Source of the DNA: Nothopassalora personata
Taxonomy: Eukaryota; Ascomycota; Dothideomycetes; Mycosphaerellales; Mycosphaerellaceae
Length of the DNA: 64,000 bases
Direction: 5' to 3'
NCBI GenBank assembly: GCA_033816765.1
Contig: CM066290.1
Location: 1,860,001-1,924,000, forward strand
The notes below the pieces were generated by a model that saw only the letters and a list, made by a program, of their open reading frames with translations, had not been told where the DNA came from and did no database searches. How positions within the stretch are numbered: the stretch's first letter is position 1; the number at the start of each line of letters is the position of its first letter. Positions 1-11,200 of the stretch are shown here, one piece after another. A program made the translations under genes and the position numbers.

Positions 1-2
1 TC

Positions 3-3000
3 AAGGCGAAGAGGTTCTTGGTCAGTACCAGACAAGAAGAGCTCCATCAATCAGTGCAATCCACTTTTGATGAAGACAAAGCTATCGAGGCTTTCTCGCG
101 CATGCAAGAGGAACTTTCTCGCACTACGTCAACTGGAAGCGACGGCAGCTTCATGCCATGGTCTCCCGACTCGTATGGGCTGCCTAGTCAGCATATCCCA
201 GTCAACGCGGGTAGAAACCCCCGGGGTTCGCTTGACCATGCTGACCATATAAACCCTCCGCCTGCCTACACAAAGCAAATGAATAGCCAACAGCCCGCCG
301 AATCAGATGTTCGCGACATGGCTCTGTATAGGGGAGGCCCAACCGTATTCGATTCATTGCGCGAAGCCCCACCACATGGGCATTCATCTCTGGCAATGAA
401 GCAGCACCAAGTGTCCAAGCGCAGCAGCAAAACGACGGGACATTCATCATCCAGGCCAAAGAAGCTCGATCTGGTACAGCTGTTTCCACTGCCCAGGCCT
501 GCGACCGGCAGGCTATTGAGTCCGGCGAGACTACAGCACTCCCCAACAGGACTGAGTGACCGCGCGGACTCGCCACTCGCGTCACTGCCGGGTGCAGGGA
601 GAAGATCTGAGATGCGCAATACGGGTGACACTCACGCGTCGGCGTCGTCCCTCAGACCATCGACAAGCGCTTCCGGGGCAGCCGGCCGAGCCAGCAGGAG
701 CAAAGTCTTCGACGAGGACATTTTCGATCAGCACAAGACTCATGTGCGCAGGCCTCCAAAGGGTATTCAGAATTGGTTCGATGCATTCCTGGATACGGAT
801 GAAGACGTAGAAGGAGATGTGTCGGAAGAGGAATCCGAGGAGAAGGAGTCAGCACCCGAGCCACAAGAACTTCCTGCCGGAGACGTCTTACCTCCAGCCT
901 TCGTTCCGCCACCCAGACACGATACGAGAACGACTTACGACAATGACCAGCAGCCAATACGTTCACTCGACCACCCCCACGATGTGCGATTCCACAACGA
1001 GCCTCTGCAAGATCACGGTCAAATATATCGAAGCGAAACCATGTCTCGCTCTTGGGACAGCATACAGTCCTCACATATCGAGCTCACGCGGCCGTCCGTC
1101 AACGAAAGCAGACGACACTCACGTGCCGCGACAGATCGAAGCGTACCGTCAGTCTCGGAGTCAGAGTACACTGATGAGGACGAAGCTGAGAAGAGTGATG
1201 AGCGGGTGGACAGTGTTCAGCCTTCGTTACCACCTATCAGAGACAGCATCTACGACGACCGGAACATCGTGATTGGATCTGCATCTGCTCTTGGTGTTCG
1301 AAGGCTTCCGCGACCACAGGCGATCCAGGCCTGGGCAGGTCCCGTGCGAGGACCACTTCGACAAGCTCAAAGCTTCCCGCCTGACCATGCACATCAAGAA
1401 GAGCGCGATGAAGCCTCCCACACATCAAATAAGACTCCGATTGCCGCCCACCCTGCCAAATCCCACCCTGCCACGTCTCTGGAAAGCCGACAGCCGACAG
1501 CTGAGGAGGTCGCATTGCGCAAACTCCAAGGTCTCAGCGTTTCCACACAGACTACTGACAGCAGTATTACAGCAAATCAAGAGCAACAAGGCTCACGAGA
1601 CAGCGGTAGTAGCAGCGTCCCTTCGGATGCTGCACACATGATGGCAGTGACAGAAGAGGAGATGATGCTTCTCGATCTGTTGCGTCGGAAAAGAACGATG
1701 ATGCAGCAAATGTCCTTCACGGAGGGCTATCGGCTGGCGATGAAGACCGAGCAAGAACGACTGGCCAAACGCACCGAACCTGCCGAACTCAGTGCTCTCA
1801 AAGCTCTGCACCAACGAGAGGACGAGCGGCGTGACAGTTCTATGTCAGCGGCGGGCTCGCCGACGTTCTCGCAAAATGCATCTGACATGCGCAGGCAGTT
1901 GAGTAAGATTCGCAAGGAGCAAGTCGATGAGGCATTTCACATCGAGCGCTTTTTGAGTATGTCACAGCCGCAGCCACTTGCATCTCACCCGCTGGAGGAA
2001 GAGTCCAGTCCTGTGGAAGAGCTACTGCCACCTTCACTCAGACGTCCCAGCGGTGAATTGTTACCGGCAACGATCTATTCTCCAGCTTCTGCCGGTGGTC
2101 CAAGCAACGCCGGCGCCAGTCCAGCAATGACACAGGGTTCCTTTGCGTCCGATGAAGAGATCAAGAGAAGGGTACAGCACTTCATTGAGACCAAAGGAGC
2201 GCCACCTCCGCTTAATACCATGCCAAAGACTATGCAACGACCTGGTAAGCGTGGCCCAGCAAGCATGCCACCTTCTCCTGTGGTCGAAGAGCAGGAGGCG
2301 CCTGCTGTTCCCATGAGGAGCCCTGACCGATTCAACCACGGACGGAAGGTGTCGGCGGCATCACAGCTTACACACAAAGTGTCGTCTGTCTCGCTGAATG
2401 ACCATGGGCCCCGGGACTGCTCTCCAGTGTCAGCGTTATCATCGAGAAACAACACCTTGCGGGATTCATCGCCGGTGAAGGATGAGAAGTGCCCTCCTCC
2501 GCTTCCTGAAGCAGCCGAGAAGGCAAATAAAGTGGAGGAGCACGCACAAGCGAGCTTGAGACGTAGCACGAATCTCGTGTCACCACTCACAGCTTCACCA
2601 ACTGTCATCAGAAACAGTCCCGTTTCGCCCTTCACGAACATTATCAACGCCGCCACCGCATCGAAGCCACTGAGCGCAGCGACAGCCAATTGGACACCTG
2701 CGGGCAAGGCACGGAGAGCTCAAGTCCGTGCTACATCTAAGCCTGTGGAGAACAAACAACGGAGCACGATGGATGTTGTTTCTACTGACGACAAACCGAA
2801 TGGCGTGGTGATCACCAAGAGGTCTCTACCTGCAGAGGAAACCGATGTGCCGGCAAAAGATAAAGTCGACAAGGTCGAGGAAGTCAAACCAGAAGAGGAA
2901 TTGAAGGTCATACCTGCGAAACCTGTTTGCAAGGTGAATACCGTGGAGGCGATTGACAATCACGGAAGCTTACTCAGCATCACCAGTGCTGGAGAAGAAG

Positions 3001-3113
3001 TGCTCGCCGCTTGGGGAGAGCTCGGCGGTGGGCCAGGCGCGCTGCGCACAAAGCTTCATGTGAAGCCTTCTGGGCCACTTTCCAGCATTATGAATTTGCC
3101 CTCGGCAAGATAA
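3..3113 (+). CDS. Large Ser/Pro-rich protein of unknown function, 3' part
   Basis: The frame is open from the window edge (codons begin at base 3) to TAA at 3111-3113, about 1036 residues. There is no ATG near the left edge, so the start, and possibly upstream exons, lie outside the window. I recognise no catalytic domain. The protein is mostly low-complexity and rich in Ser, Pro, Glu and Arg, as expected of a disordered scaffold or regulator. Acidic Glu/Asp runs lie at about 785-860. One helical, charged segment at about 1650-1770 (EEEMMLLDLLRRKR, then SFTEGYRLAM) looks conserved and structured. The C-terminus is a Gly-rich tail ending near SSIMNLPSAR. Base composition is normal, with no RIP stops, although the copia insertion starts less than 400 bp downstream. 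It is a real gene by length and composition; its function is unknown. Confidence 0.85.
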   Translation, partial: KAKRFLVSTRQEELHQSVQSTFDEDKAIEAFSRMQEELSRTTSTGSDGSFMPWSPDSYGLPSQHIPVNAGRNPRGSLDHADHINPPPAYTKQMNSQQPAESDVRDMALYRGGPTVFDSLREAPPHGHSSLAMKQHQVSKRSSKTTGHSSSRPKKLDLVQLFPLPRPATGRLLSPARLQHSPTGLSDRADSPLASLPGAGRRSEMRNTGDTHASASSLRPSTSASGAAGRASRSKVFDEDIFDQHKTHVRRPPKGIQNWFDAFLDTDEDVEGDVSEEESEEKESAPEPQELPAGDVLPPAFVPPPRHDTRTTYDNDQQPIRSLDHPHDVRFHNEPLQDHGQIYRSETMSRSWDSIQSSHIELTRPSVNESRRHSRAATDRSVPSVSESEYTDEDEAEKSDERVDSVQPSLPPIRDSIYDDRNIVIGSASALGVRRLPRPQAIQAWAGPVRGPLRQAQSFPPDHAHQEERDEASHTSNKTPIAAHPAKSHPATSLESRQPTAEEVALRKLQGLSVSTQTTDSSITANQEQQGSRDSGSSSVPSDAAHMMAVTEEEMMLLDLLRRKRTMMQQMSFTEGYRLAMKTEQERLAKRTEPAELSALKALHQREDERRDSSMSAAGSPTFSQNASDMRRQLSKIRKEQVDEAFHIERFLSMSQPQPLASHPLEEESSPVEELLPPSLRRPSGELLPATIYSPASAGGPSNAGASPAMTQGSFASDEEIKRRVQHFIETKGAPPPLNTMPKTMQRPGKRGPASMPPSPVVEEQEAPAVPMRSPDRFNHGRKVSAASQLTHKVSSVSLNDHGPRDCSPVSALSSRNNTLRDSSPVKDEKCPPPLPEAAEKANKVEEHAQASLRRSTNLVSPLTASPTVIRNSPVSPFTNIINAATASKPLSAATANWTPAGKARRAQVRATSKPVENKQRSTMDVVSTDDKPNGVVITKRSLPAEETDVPAKDKVDKVEEVKPEEELKVIPAKPVCKVNTVEAIDNHGSLLSITSAGEEVLAAWGELGGGPGALRTKLHVKPSGPLSSIMNLPSAR

Positions 3114-3504
3114 CGTGAGGATGAAGAGATACCCCATGGACCATAAAATTCGGTGGGATTTGATGGATCATTCGCTGCGGCAAATGTTATTGATGTCGGA
3201 GCATAATCATTTGTGTTTGTACTACTTAGAGAGAGAGCATCATTGACCAAGCCACCTTGGTCATGAATATGAAAAAAGCCCAGAATTGACGCCCTCAGCT
3301 GTTGGCGTTTAAGGTGACGGCTGACAGTAGGCCGCTGACCAACAGCGACAGTAACCAAGGCGGAATACAGACATGGTGCAAAGCCTGCGCGGTCCACAAG
3401 CATTGGGACCTGGTCAAGTCGAGCACGCGGCAAGGCAGGCAGCCTTACTCCAAGCTGCCATCGTCTCGGACCGACACCAACTTACTGTCCTGTTGGTCTC
3501 GTGA
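3114..3504. other. Intergenic, 3' flank of the first gene
   Basis: About 390 bp between the stop codon and the target duplication of the outer retrotransposon. It should hold the polyadenylation region of the upstream gene. A 125-codon frame on the minus strand crosses the end of that gene, but it resembles nothing I know and I treat it as chance. Composition is host-like. Confidence 0.6.
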
Positions 3505-3509
3505 CATTC
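3505..3509. repeat. Left target-site duplication CATTC of Copia-A
   Basis: CATTC directly precedes the left 66-bp LTR and recurs directly after the right LTR at 56924-56928. A 5-bp duplication is usual for LTR-retrotransposon integrase. It shows that the whole 53.4 kb between the copies entered at, or grew within, one insertion site. Confidence 0.85.
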
Positions 3510-3575
3510 TGTGAAAGTATATATAACTGGCTACCTAGCCCCTCCCTTGAGGGGCGTCCCTTTTGGAGTTTTACA
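3510..3575 (+). repeat. Copia-A 5' LTR (66 bp)
   Basis: Starts TGTGAAAG and ends TTTTACA. It matches 56858-56923 except at three positions (two C/A, one G/A). It contains GTATATATAA as a possible TATA box. It escaped the heavy C-to-T mutation seen inside the block, perhaps because it is so short. Confidence 0.85.
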
Positions 3576-3590
3576 GTTATGAGCCCGGGT
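3576..3590 (+). promoter_or_regulatory. Copia-A primer-binding site, initiator tRNA-Met half-molecule type
   Basis: GTTATGAGCCC starts at the first base after the LTR. It is the exact complement of GGGCUCAUAAC, the anticodon stem-loop of eukaryotic initiator tRNA-Met. Drosophila copia and yeast Ty5 prime with a tRNA-Met cleaved in the anticodon loop. The position and match suggest the same mechanism here. Confidence 0.75.
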
Positions 3591-3599
3591 TAAGCAACT

Positions 3600-3856
3600 T
3601 AGGGTCTCTATACGGCATTATATACATCTATTAGTCTAAATCGAAGTACGTAATAGATCTTAAGTAATACCTTTAGGACTACCCGTCCGCTACGACAATT
3701 AAGGAACTAGACTACTACGATCCCTTAAAGTTTAATAACTTCTATCTTTAAACTTAGGTAAAAGTAGTTAGGCTAGACCTATAGAAGTATATAGAGGGGA
3801 AGTACTTAGACGGTATAATAACCTAGAAAATAGATATTAAACCTTAGGAGCCTACT
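3600..3856 (+). pseudogene. Copia-A gag, N-terminal remnant (RIP-mutated)
   Basis: In the frame beginning at 3695 the sequence reads as the N-terminal domain of a copia-type Gag (DPLKFNNFYL, then KYIEGKYL). It is interrupted by TAA and TAG only where Gln or Trp codons would fit, the mark of C-to-T mutation at CpA. The start codon is not recognisable. The frame is cut at 3857 by the LTR of chromovirus Y0, and the rest of the gene is gone from the window. It should have encoded the RNA-packaging capsid protein of the outer element. Confidence 0.55.
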
Positions 3857-4338
3857 TATTAGGACCGCGAGGGTTATAAGGGGATATTATAATATATAGT
3901 ACGCCTACGATCTTCTAATCGTAGATAAACTAAAGCTTACCTTCTTCTATAGACGCTATATGCGTCTCTTAGTATACGTATACGCGTTACGTACGGCTTA
4001 CTAAGCCGGGTATAGCCGTATTATATATAAGGGTTAGCTATAGGCTACCCTTATAACTACCTCCCCTTCTAGGACGAGCTACCCTTAGCTCGTAGCTTTA
4101 TAAAGTTTCTATATAAGTAATCTATCTACTTCTCGTAGATTCTATTACTATATAACCCGCCTACGGGTCTCGTACGTGTCGTTATTGGGGTATAGGTAGT
4201 TAAAGTTATAGTTACGCGGTTAACCTACTTAAGGGTTTAAGAAGTATACTCTCTCTCCTTTTCCTTCTTTTTCCTTATACTACGTTCTCGTAGCGTACCG
4301 TACCCGTACTAATAGCGATCTACTAGCTCCTCGCTAGT
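3857..4338 (-). mobile_element. Y0: 3' end of a chromovirus (3' LTR plus ~280 bp of internal sequence)
   Basis: 3857-4055 is a 199-bp LTR homologous to those at 26419-26616 and 39762-39959. 4056-4338 matches the internal 3' end of Y3 (46574-46830), including the polypurine stretch next to the LTR (CCTCCCC on this strand). The element runs on the minus strand and is cut at 4339 by X1. Its remaining part is not found to the right and was probably lost in the deletion near 52361. Confidence 0.7.
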
Positions 4339-4707
4339 AATGTCTACTAACTATCCTATGTAGGCCTGTCCGAGTTGTAGTAGTATAGAGCGGTGCTTAT
4401 GTAAGCAGGGGTATTTACCGGTCCCGGGACCGTAAAATTAGGTCACGTGACGAGTAGCGTAGTAGCTAGATAAATAAGAGGATTGGCGAACTTAATCCTC
4501 TATGCCCTCTACTCGAGAGGTATAAATTGAATTGTTACCTTAATACTACGCTTATAATACTTAACTGCGTAGTATATATCTTAATAGCTATACTAGATTC
4601 TACTAGCTTACCTAAATGTCTAATTAAACTAAAATGAAATTAGGGCAAGTTAAACCTAAGGGACCCCCGCTAAACCTAAGGTTAACATAACCTATTAGCC
4701 GTTAATA
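4339..4707 (-). repeat. X1 3' LTR (369 bp)
   Basis: Homologous to both LTRs of X2 (12678-13069 and 24216-25000). It begins AATGTCTACTAAC on the plus strand and ends GTTAATA, an apparent GTTAACA with CA changed to TA. It contains the palindrome core GGTCCCGGGACC near 4427-4438. Confidence 0.75.
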
Positions 4708-4714
4708 TATCCTC

Positions 4715-7602
4715 CTCTATTACGAACCTGTCCTTAGGTTCTAAAGTAGTAAGCCCGGGTACTATAGGTAGCGCAGTTAGTCGCTATAAGCTAAGGTAGT
4801 CTTATAGTAGCATAATAGCTTACCCTACTATTTAGCTTAACATATAAGATGTTAGGCAATCCTAAGGCCTACTAGCGACAGTTTATAAAGATCGGAAGGA
4901 TTCTTCTAATAGAGACCGTAATAGTAATGTTAATAACCGCGACTCGCGCTATGTTAGTATTAATCGAATAGGCTAGATAGTTAAATAATGCGAACGCTAT
5001 TTATAAACAAGTAAGTGTTAGTACTAGTAACCTAATAAATCTAAGGACGAGTCTATCGCGTAGCTAGAAAGTTAGTTAAGGGAAGATAAGTAACTATAAG
5101 AAACAAGTAAGATCTAAGGACTAGAAGCATCTATACCCGAAGCATTAACTAGAACTAGAACTAGAATTAGAACTAGAATTAGAACTAGAAACCTATAGGC
5201 TATAGCTATAGCCGGAAAATCAACTAGAAACTAGGAGTCTATAAACCCGCACTAACCGCTTAGTTCTACTTATTCTTACATAACTCCTTTATCTAGACCT
5301 ACTCGTTATCGTAGCTAACACTAGTCTTATTAGACGCGTCCCTAAGTAGCTAGCTAGTAAAGTTCCTATAGTAGTTACGGAAGAAGCTCTTATCGCGCCC
5401 TTCGCTTATAAAGTATATCTACTCGAGAGTAGTAACTAAGCTAAGCTACTTGTCTATTAATTTCATAGCTCGGACGCGCTAATTATGTATCTTCTTATAG
5501 AAGAGCTCCGAGTTTAGGTGGACCGTAGTATTAAGCTACCTTCTAGCATTAAGGATAACTTCGTTATCGTTCTAAGACTTTAAACCCGCTAGGGCATCGG
5601 ATAGAGGGCTAATACTACTAAGGTGTACGCCCGTAGGGAAAGAATAGCCGGGTACTAGGCGTCGATACTTAAACCCTATAGCGCTCTTACTTAGCGTCTT
5701 AAAGTTACGATAGAGGTCTATTACCTAGTGCATGCTCTAGCTTCGCTAGAGTTTAAGATAGTTATCGTCGCGGATCTCGATAAAGTAAGGGTTAATCTAA
5801 CGTAGCGTCTTCTTATATACGGCCTACCTTATTAGAACGCCTATAGTAGTTACCCGCATTTGCCTAGCGCTTAGATCCTCTCTAAACTAGCTAATGCTAT
5901 TTTTGCTTAGGTAATTCTAAACCCTAACCGAGAAGAAACGCTTAAATCGGCTGTCTTCTATATAGTCGTTATTCCGGTACTACTAGATAAACTCTATAGC
6001 ATTCTCTTACTTATGAAAACCGTGTAAAAACTCCGGCCTACTAGTACCCTCTAAGTTAAGAGAGTATAGCATATTAAGCTAGTTACTAGTCTAGTAGTTT
6101 TCAATTTCGAGGTTTAAGTTAACCCTAGTATACTACACTATAGTGTTCGCGTTACCCCCCTAATAAGCCCTATTAAAGCTAAAAATCGTAGGCCTAGGGA
6201 AGGAGATAAACCGAGTATAGTGTTAAGGGTGCAGCGCTACTTATAAGAGCTACAGCCCGGGGTCTTATCGCATGATCTATTAGCTTAGAGAATACTACAT
6301 GTTCTAGTAGACGCCGCCGTTACTAACCTTATTCAATTCTCGTAGGTGCTATCGGTACACGTCGAATTCTCGACTTATTATCTCTCTAACTGTTTTAACC
6401 CGCGGCGCTAGTTTAGCGTTATTATACTAGTATAGCATGTTACTATTAATGTAGGTACCGGTACTATTAAGATCGGCTTAGTTAGCTTTATTGATGCCGA
6501 ATTTGTCGAGGATCTAGTTATAGTTAGTACACGTAACGATACTACTCGTAGTGCCGACTTTACCTCGAACGTAGAGGTAGCTAAGCGGGTTAATAGTCTT
6601 CTAACTACGCTTATTAGGGCGAAACTACGACCCATTTTTTACCTTAATAGCTAAAAAACTCTTACCTTTAAAGAGCTAGTCTTAGACCTTAAGCGTACGC
6701 TTACATAAGGTATTAGCGGTAATAGCGGGATTCGTAACGAAGTAGAGGGCCTTATAGTAGAAATCTCGAATATACTAATCGCATATTATAGCGCTAACCT
6801 TACTATCCCTCTTAAGAACCTACGAGATAGCATGTTCGAGTATCTTAAGGCCCGCTATCCGGTGCTTAGGTAGCTAGTTAATGCTATCTACGTTAATTGA
6901 GTTTCTAAACTTAACGCTATAGTACCGCTTATTATAGGTGTAGTTAGCGCGCTTAATCCGGAGGGCCTCGTCTTCTTATAGAATCTAATCCTTAAAGACT
7001 AATACATCCCTAATTATAGCCGAAGGTAACATAGTAAGTATCGGATTGCTATTCTTAGTTAAGGCCGGAGTGGATCGTAGGGTGCTAACCGGTGTACCTA
7101 GCGGACTGCCCTCGCGTATAGGTACGCCGTCTAGCGTTCGGTTAGGCGAGGATCGAGTAGGCGCAGTTATACCCTTACCTATACTCTCGCCTATACGGAG
7201 CTACTTAAGTCGACTCGACTTACGACCGCCTCTCGATAGGACTATAGGCTAAGTAGAGGCTAGTAGTAGAGTTAGCGTAGTACTCTTTACACGTCCTTTA
7301 CCTTTACTACCCGGTAGTAGCTAATGTAGCTAAGGCTATTACTAGCTAGATAGTCTAAGTTAATCTATGCTATCCTCTAGGGACGCGGATTTCTTAGTAA
7401 TAGTACCCTTTATAAAGTATAGAAGGCTATCCTTATAGACGGCTAGGCGGTGTCTTCTAATAATCTCCCTACTCTTAGCCGACTACGGATTAATACTACG
7501 TGCTTTAGCCTCCCTATCGCACCGGGTAAGATTACTAGGCTCTAGAATTTGCTTACGATCTATGCCCTTACGGCCGATCCTTATACGCTAAATTAATGCC
7601 CT
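4715..7602 (-). pseudogene. ORF3 of element X, X1 copy, C-terminal two thirds (RIP-mutated)
   Basis: One minus-strand frame can be followed for over 2 kb with TAG/TAA only at positions fitting former CAG, CAA or TGG codons. It is co-linear with the X2 copy at 13130-16010. Readable blocks include YNKRYYSVKFRNSINVDS near 6870 and FISFPRPTIFSFN near 6190. Hexamer repeats at 5150-5192 encode a Ser/Asn-rich tail. I recognise no family. The N-terminal part lies beyond the copia-1 insertion at 25550-26180. See the X2 entry for the fuller description. Confidence 0.6.
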
Positions 7603-7849
7603 TGTTAAGATGTAGCATCTTAGGGGGAGCTAATAGTTAGGTTATGATCTAATAGCCTAAGGCATCTACGATAACTTAGCTTATCGGAAGACACCTTCTC
7701 TCCCCTTTAGCTTAGATAGACATCTAACATAATTAACATATTGGTTCCTAATATATTGCTGTATGCCCTGTAGCTATTAGCTAGTTGAAGATTAATCTCT
7801 TACTTCACTCCGCTACTAACTACGTATCCTGTAAGGTCTTAACTTAATA
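7603..7849 (+). repeat. copia-1 5' LTR (247 bp)
   Basis: Starts TGTTAAGATG and ends CTTAACTTAATA, where CA has become TA. The same length and near-identical sequence occur at 25298-25544 and, inverted, at 56000-56246. The preceding GCCCT (7598-7602) is the target duplication. Confidence 0.88.
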
Positions 7850-7864
7850 GGTTATAAGCCCGGG
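7850..7864 (+). promoter_or_regulatory. copia-1 primer-binding site (initiator tRNA-Met half-molecule type)
   Basis: GGTTATAAGCCCGGG directly follows the LTR. It differs from the Copia-A site only by TGA to TAA, as RIP would cause. The parent sequence would pair with the anticodon arm of initiator tRNA-Met. The inverted copy in copia-2 lies at 55985-55999. Confidence 0.7.
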
Positions 7865-8289
7865 TTTGTGTAGGAGTAAGAGCAACCTATATTAGTATAG
7901 GTTACTTGTATCCCTTACTATTATAGCAGAAAACATCTAGGAAGCAGAAGTCTACCCTATCTGTCCTATTAATGAGCTTGGTTTAATACTAAGTAATAGG
8001 TAATCTAGAAAAGGACTCTATACGGCTTACTATAAGCTAATACCTTAAAGACACTCTGTAGGCAGAACTGCATCGAGATACTATTAAGAAGGACTTCAAG
8101 CAAGTCATTTGGAACTCTACTAGGAGAGATAGACCTGTGTCCTAGCTCCGAGACTATACCGCTCTTTCTTTACCCTACTAAGTAGGCCTTAGTATCTATA
8201 CCTACGAACCTTACTATTCTACACTAAAAGCCTTAGCAGGACCTAAGCTACGACTTTGAAGCATATACACCTTGTTTTATTACATTTAA

Positions 8290-11200
8290 TTCATTATAGA
8301 TTTACACTAAGAGAAAGGAGAAGAGAAGGGAACTAAAATCCCAATTCTTAGGAGAGACAACTAGAAGAGATAGTTTAACCTTTAGAGATACAAGATAGAG
8401 AGCCAGTTAGCATTCTTTGCAATTGATAACCTATTAGAAGTGTTATTTAACAACATTAAGGGCAAGAACCTAAAACTCTAGGAAGAGACTAAGATTAAAG
8501 AGATTCTTAATACACTAACATAGATAAAACAAAATGCAGCTTACTGCTTTAGTATCCTAAGTAGGATTACAGAAGAAGATGAATTTAAGCTTAAGGGCTC
8601 TTACGAATCTAGAAAAGCTACTAAGATATAGGTATATCTCTAGAATAAGTATAGCTAGGTGTTACTAACCTATATACATAAGCTTATAAAACAGTTTATA
8701 AACTTTAAGATAAGTGAAGAGTTCACTATTAGATCTATATAGGCATACCTAGTATCTCTTAGAAGGAGGATTACTAATGTTAACCTAGAGGGCTAGCACT
8801 ATAGGAAAGCTAATGTAAGAATAACCTAGCTTTTAAGCTTACTGCCACCTAACTACTATATAGCTAGGGATACTATTATAGCTTAGCTAAAGATAGATTA
8901 TAAAAGGACCTTAAAGATCCTTAAGGCTTAAGAGGCTAGATTGAATCCCTCTAAGGCTAAGTATAGTATAGTAGCTACCTAGGTTAGGCCCTTAGGTTAG
9001 GTAAGATCACTTTCCTACCTTCTCTATAAGAAGGACTATCTTATTAAGGACTGCCCTAGTCTCTCTAAGGCAAAGAAGGTCCTTAGATCTTATTCCTAAG
9101 CACTATCCTCCTAGAATGTAGCATATATTAAGAAGAGAAGATCTCTACTACTATCTTTAAGAAGAACACTAAGAGAGAAGTCCTCTATAGAGGAACTTAA
9201 GAAAATAGTAAAGAAACTTAGCTCTAATATGCTATTACTCTAGAAGAACTAGGCCTAGTCTCCTTCCTCTAAAATAAGGAAGACTAGGAAAGGTTTCTCT
9301 ACCTAAGAGCTACCTAACTTATATAACTCATCCTAGAAGACAATGTCTAATAATAATAAGTATAATAAAGTAGCTTACTTAACTATAGAAGTCCAAGGCA
9401 AGTTCCCCTTATTAGAGTAGTTACTTAATTCTTATGCTTTATCCTATATAACTAACTAGAACTGCCTCTTTAGATCCATAACTCCCTTAATAAAGAAGAA
9501 ATAGATTAAAGTGGGAGGTAGGCATTTGTTAGCCACTTATATTAGGACTGCGGAGATAAGTAGGAGATCTAGCAGGAAAGTTATTTTAGAAGATGTTCTA
9601 CTTGTACCTAAGCTAGGGGTGAACCTAGTTTCTTAGAACTAGTTTAGTAAGCAGTTTAGTGTCTAACCTCCTTTATTTTCTCTTATATCCCCCTCTAGCT
9701 AAACTGTTGTCTAGACAAGGCTCTTTAGGGGGGTTCTATTTATTAATGAGATTTCTCCTCTACTATAAGAAAGGGTATATCACTTATTATATGCACTACT
9801 AATAGAGAATGCCTTTGTAACTGCTGAATTAGAGACTAACCTAAAACAGTAGGAGCTTTAGCATAGAAGATTTGCACACTTTAGGAAGAACTTGCTCTAG
9901 AATCTTTATAAGGTAATAGACTTAAAAGAACCTATTCCTATTCCTAGGGATAGCTTCCACTAGTGCAGAGTGTGTTTAATAGCAAAGATAAAGAAGTACA
10001 AAGGTAAAGTCACTAAGAGAAGACCTAAAAGACTTGCCCTTATATCTATTAACATATATAGTCTACTACTAACATTAAGGCTAGGGTTTAAATACTAGCT
10101 TAAGATTGTTAACAACTTCTCTAGAAGAAAGTGGACCTGTCCTCTTAAGAAAAGAGAAGATACTCTAGTTGCTCTCTAGAACTAGAAGATTAAGGCAGAG
10201 AGGAAATCATTAGTATAGTTAAAAGCAGTGAGGCTTAACAATGTAAGGGAACTTATTACATTACTTAAGTAGTAGGAGAAGGATTTAGGAATTAGGCTAG
10301 AGCATACTAAGGTATACAACTCGCTCTAAAATAGACTAGTTAAAAGGTTAATACAAACCTTAGAAGACTCTATAAGGGCAATACTTAAAGAGGCTAAGAT
10401 GCTAATTGAATTCTAGCCTAAAGCACTAGAAGCCTAAACCTACATAAGGAACAAACTACTAAATAGTCTAGACTATAATAGGTTTAAGGTTTTACTAGAT
10501 AAAGCCTTGAATAGTATTAAGCCAACTATTAACTATTTGAAGGTTTAGGGATGTAAAGCCATTATCTACATAGACATAAGATCCTAGCCTTAATAGGCAA
10601 GAAGTAATAAACTAATGAATAGAGGTAAAGAAGTAGTGTTTATTAGATACGTTAAAAACATAGCTAAGGCCTAGCTCTTTTAGGAACTAGACATAAAAGC
10701 TGTTAAACAACATACACATGTAGACTTCTTTAAGGACTAACCTAGAGGTAATATAGATCTCAATATTACAAAATTGAATCTATTAAGCAATGCACTAGCT
10801 AGGAGACCCTTAGGGAGGCTAAGGAAGGACATATCCTTAGAGCAACCTATTCACTATTCAATCATTTAGTAGAGTAGCCTAGTAACAGCCTAGCTAAGAA
10901 AGCTGTTTATGCAACTTCCCTAGCCTCTAAAGAATATAGGGGAATTTTAGAAAATTGATAAGCTAATTAAGATAAGTTTACTAGATCTCTAGGAAAAGAA
11001 TGTTACTAGGACACAAGTAACTACTCTTAGATTATCCCTTAGTAAGAGGAGGGCTAACTATAATGTTAAGGGCTATAAATAGAAACAGAAAGCCCTAAGA
11101 TCTATAGTCCCTATACCTAAACTAGCTACTAAAGTAGGAGAAGCAATAGACCTCTTAGAGAACCTTGCTGCTTACTACTAAGCTTTCTTTATAGCTATGC

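Noticed and set aside
3056..3433. 125-codon minus-strand frame at the end of the first gene
   Set aside because: It overlaps the coding end of that gene, has no recognisable domain, and extends into ordinary 3' flank.
6408..6635. 75-codon minus-strand frame, with a related one at 14835-15062
   Set aside because: It is in another frame of the same strand, overlapping the ORF3 frame of X that carries RIP stops. The ORF3 frame is supported over a much longer stretch, so this one is an open shadow.
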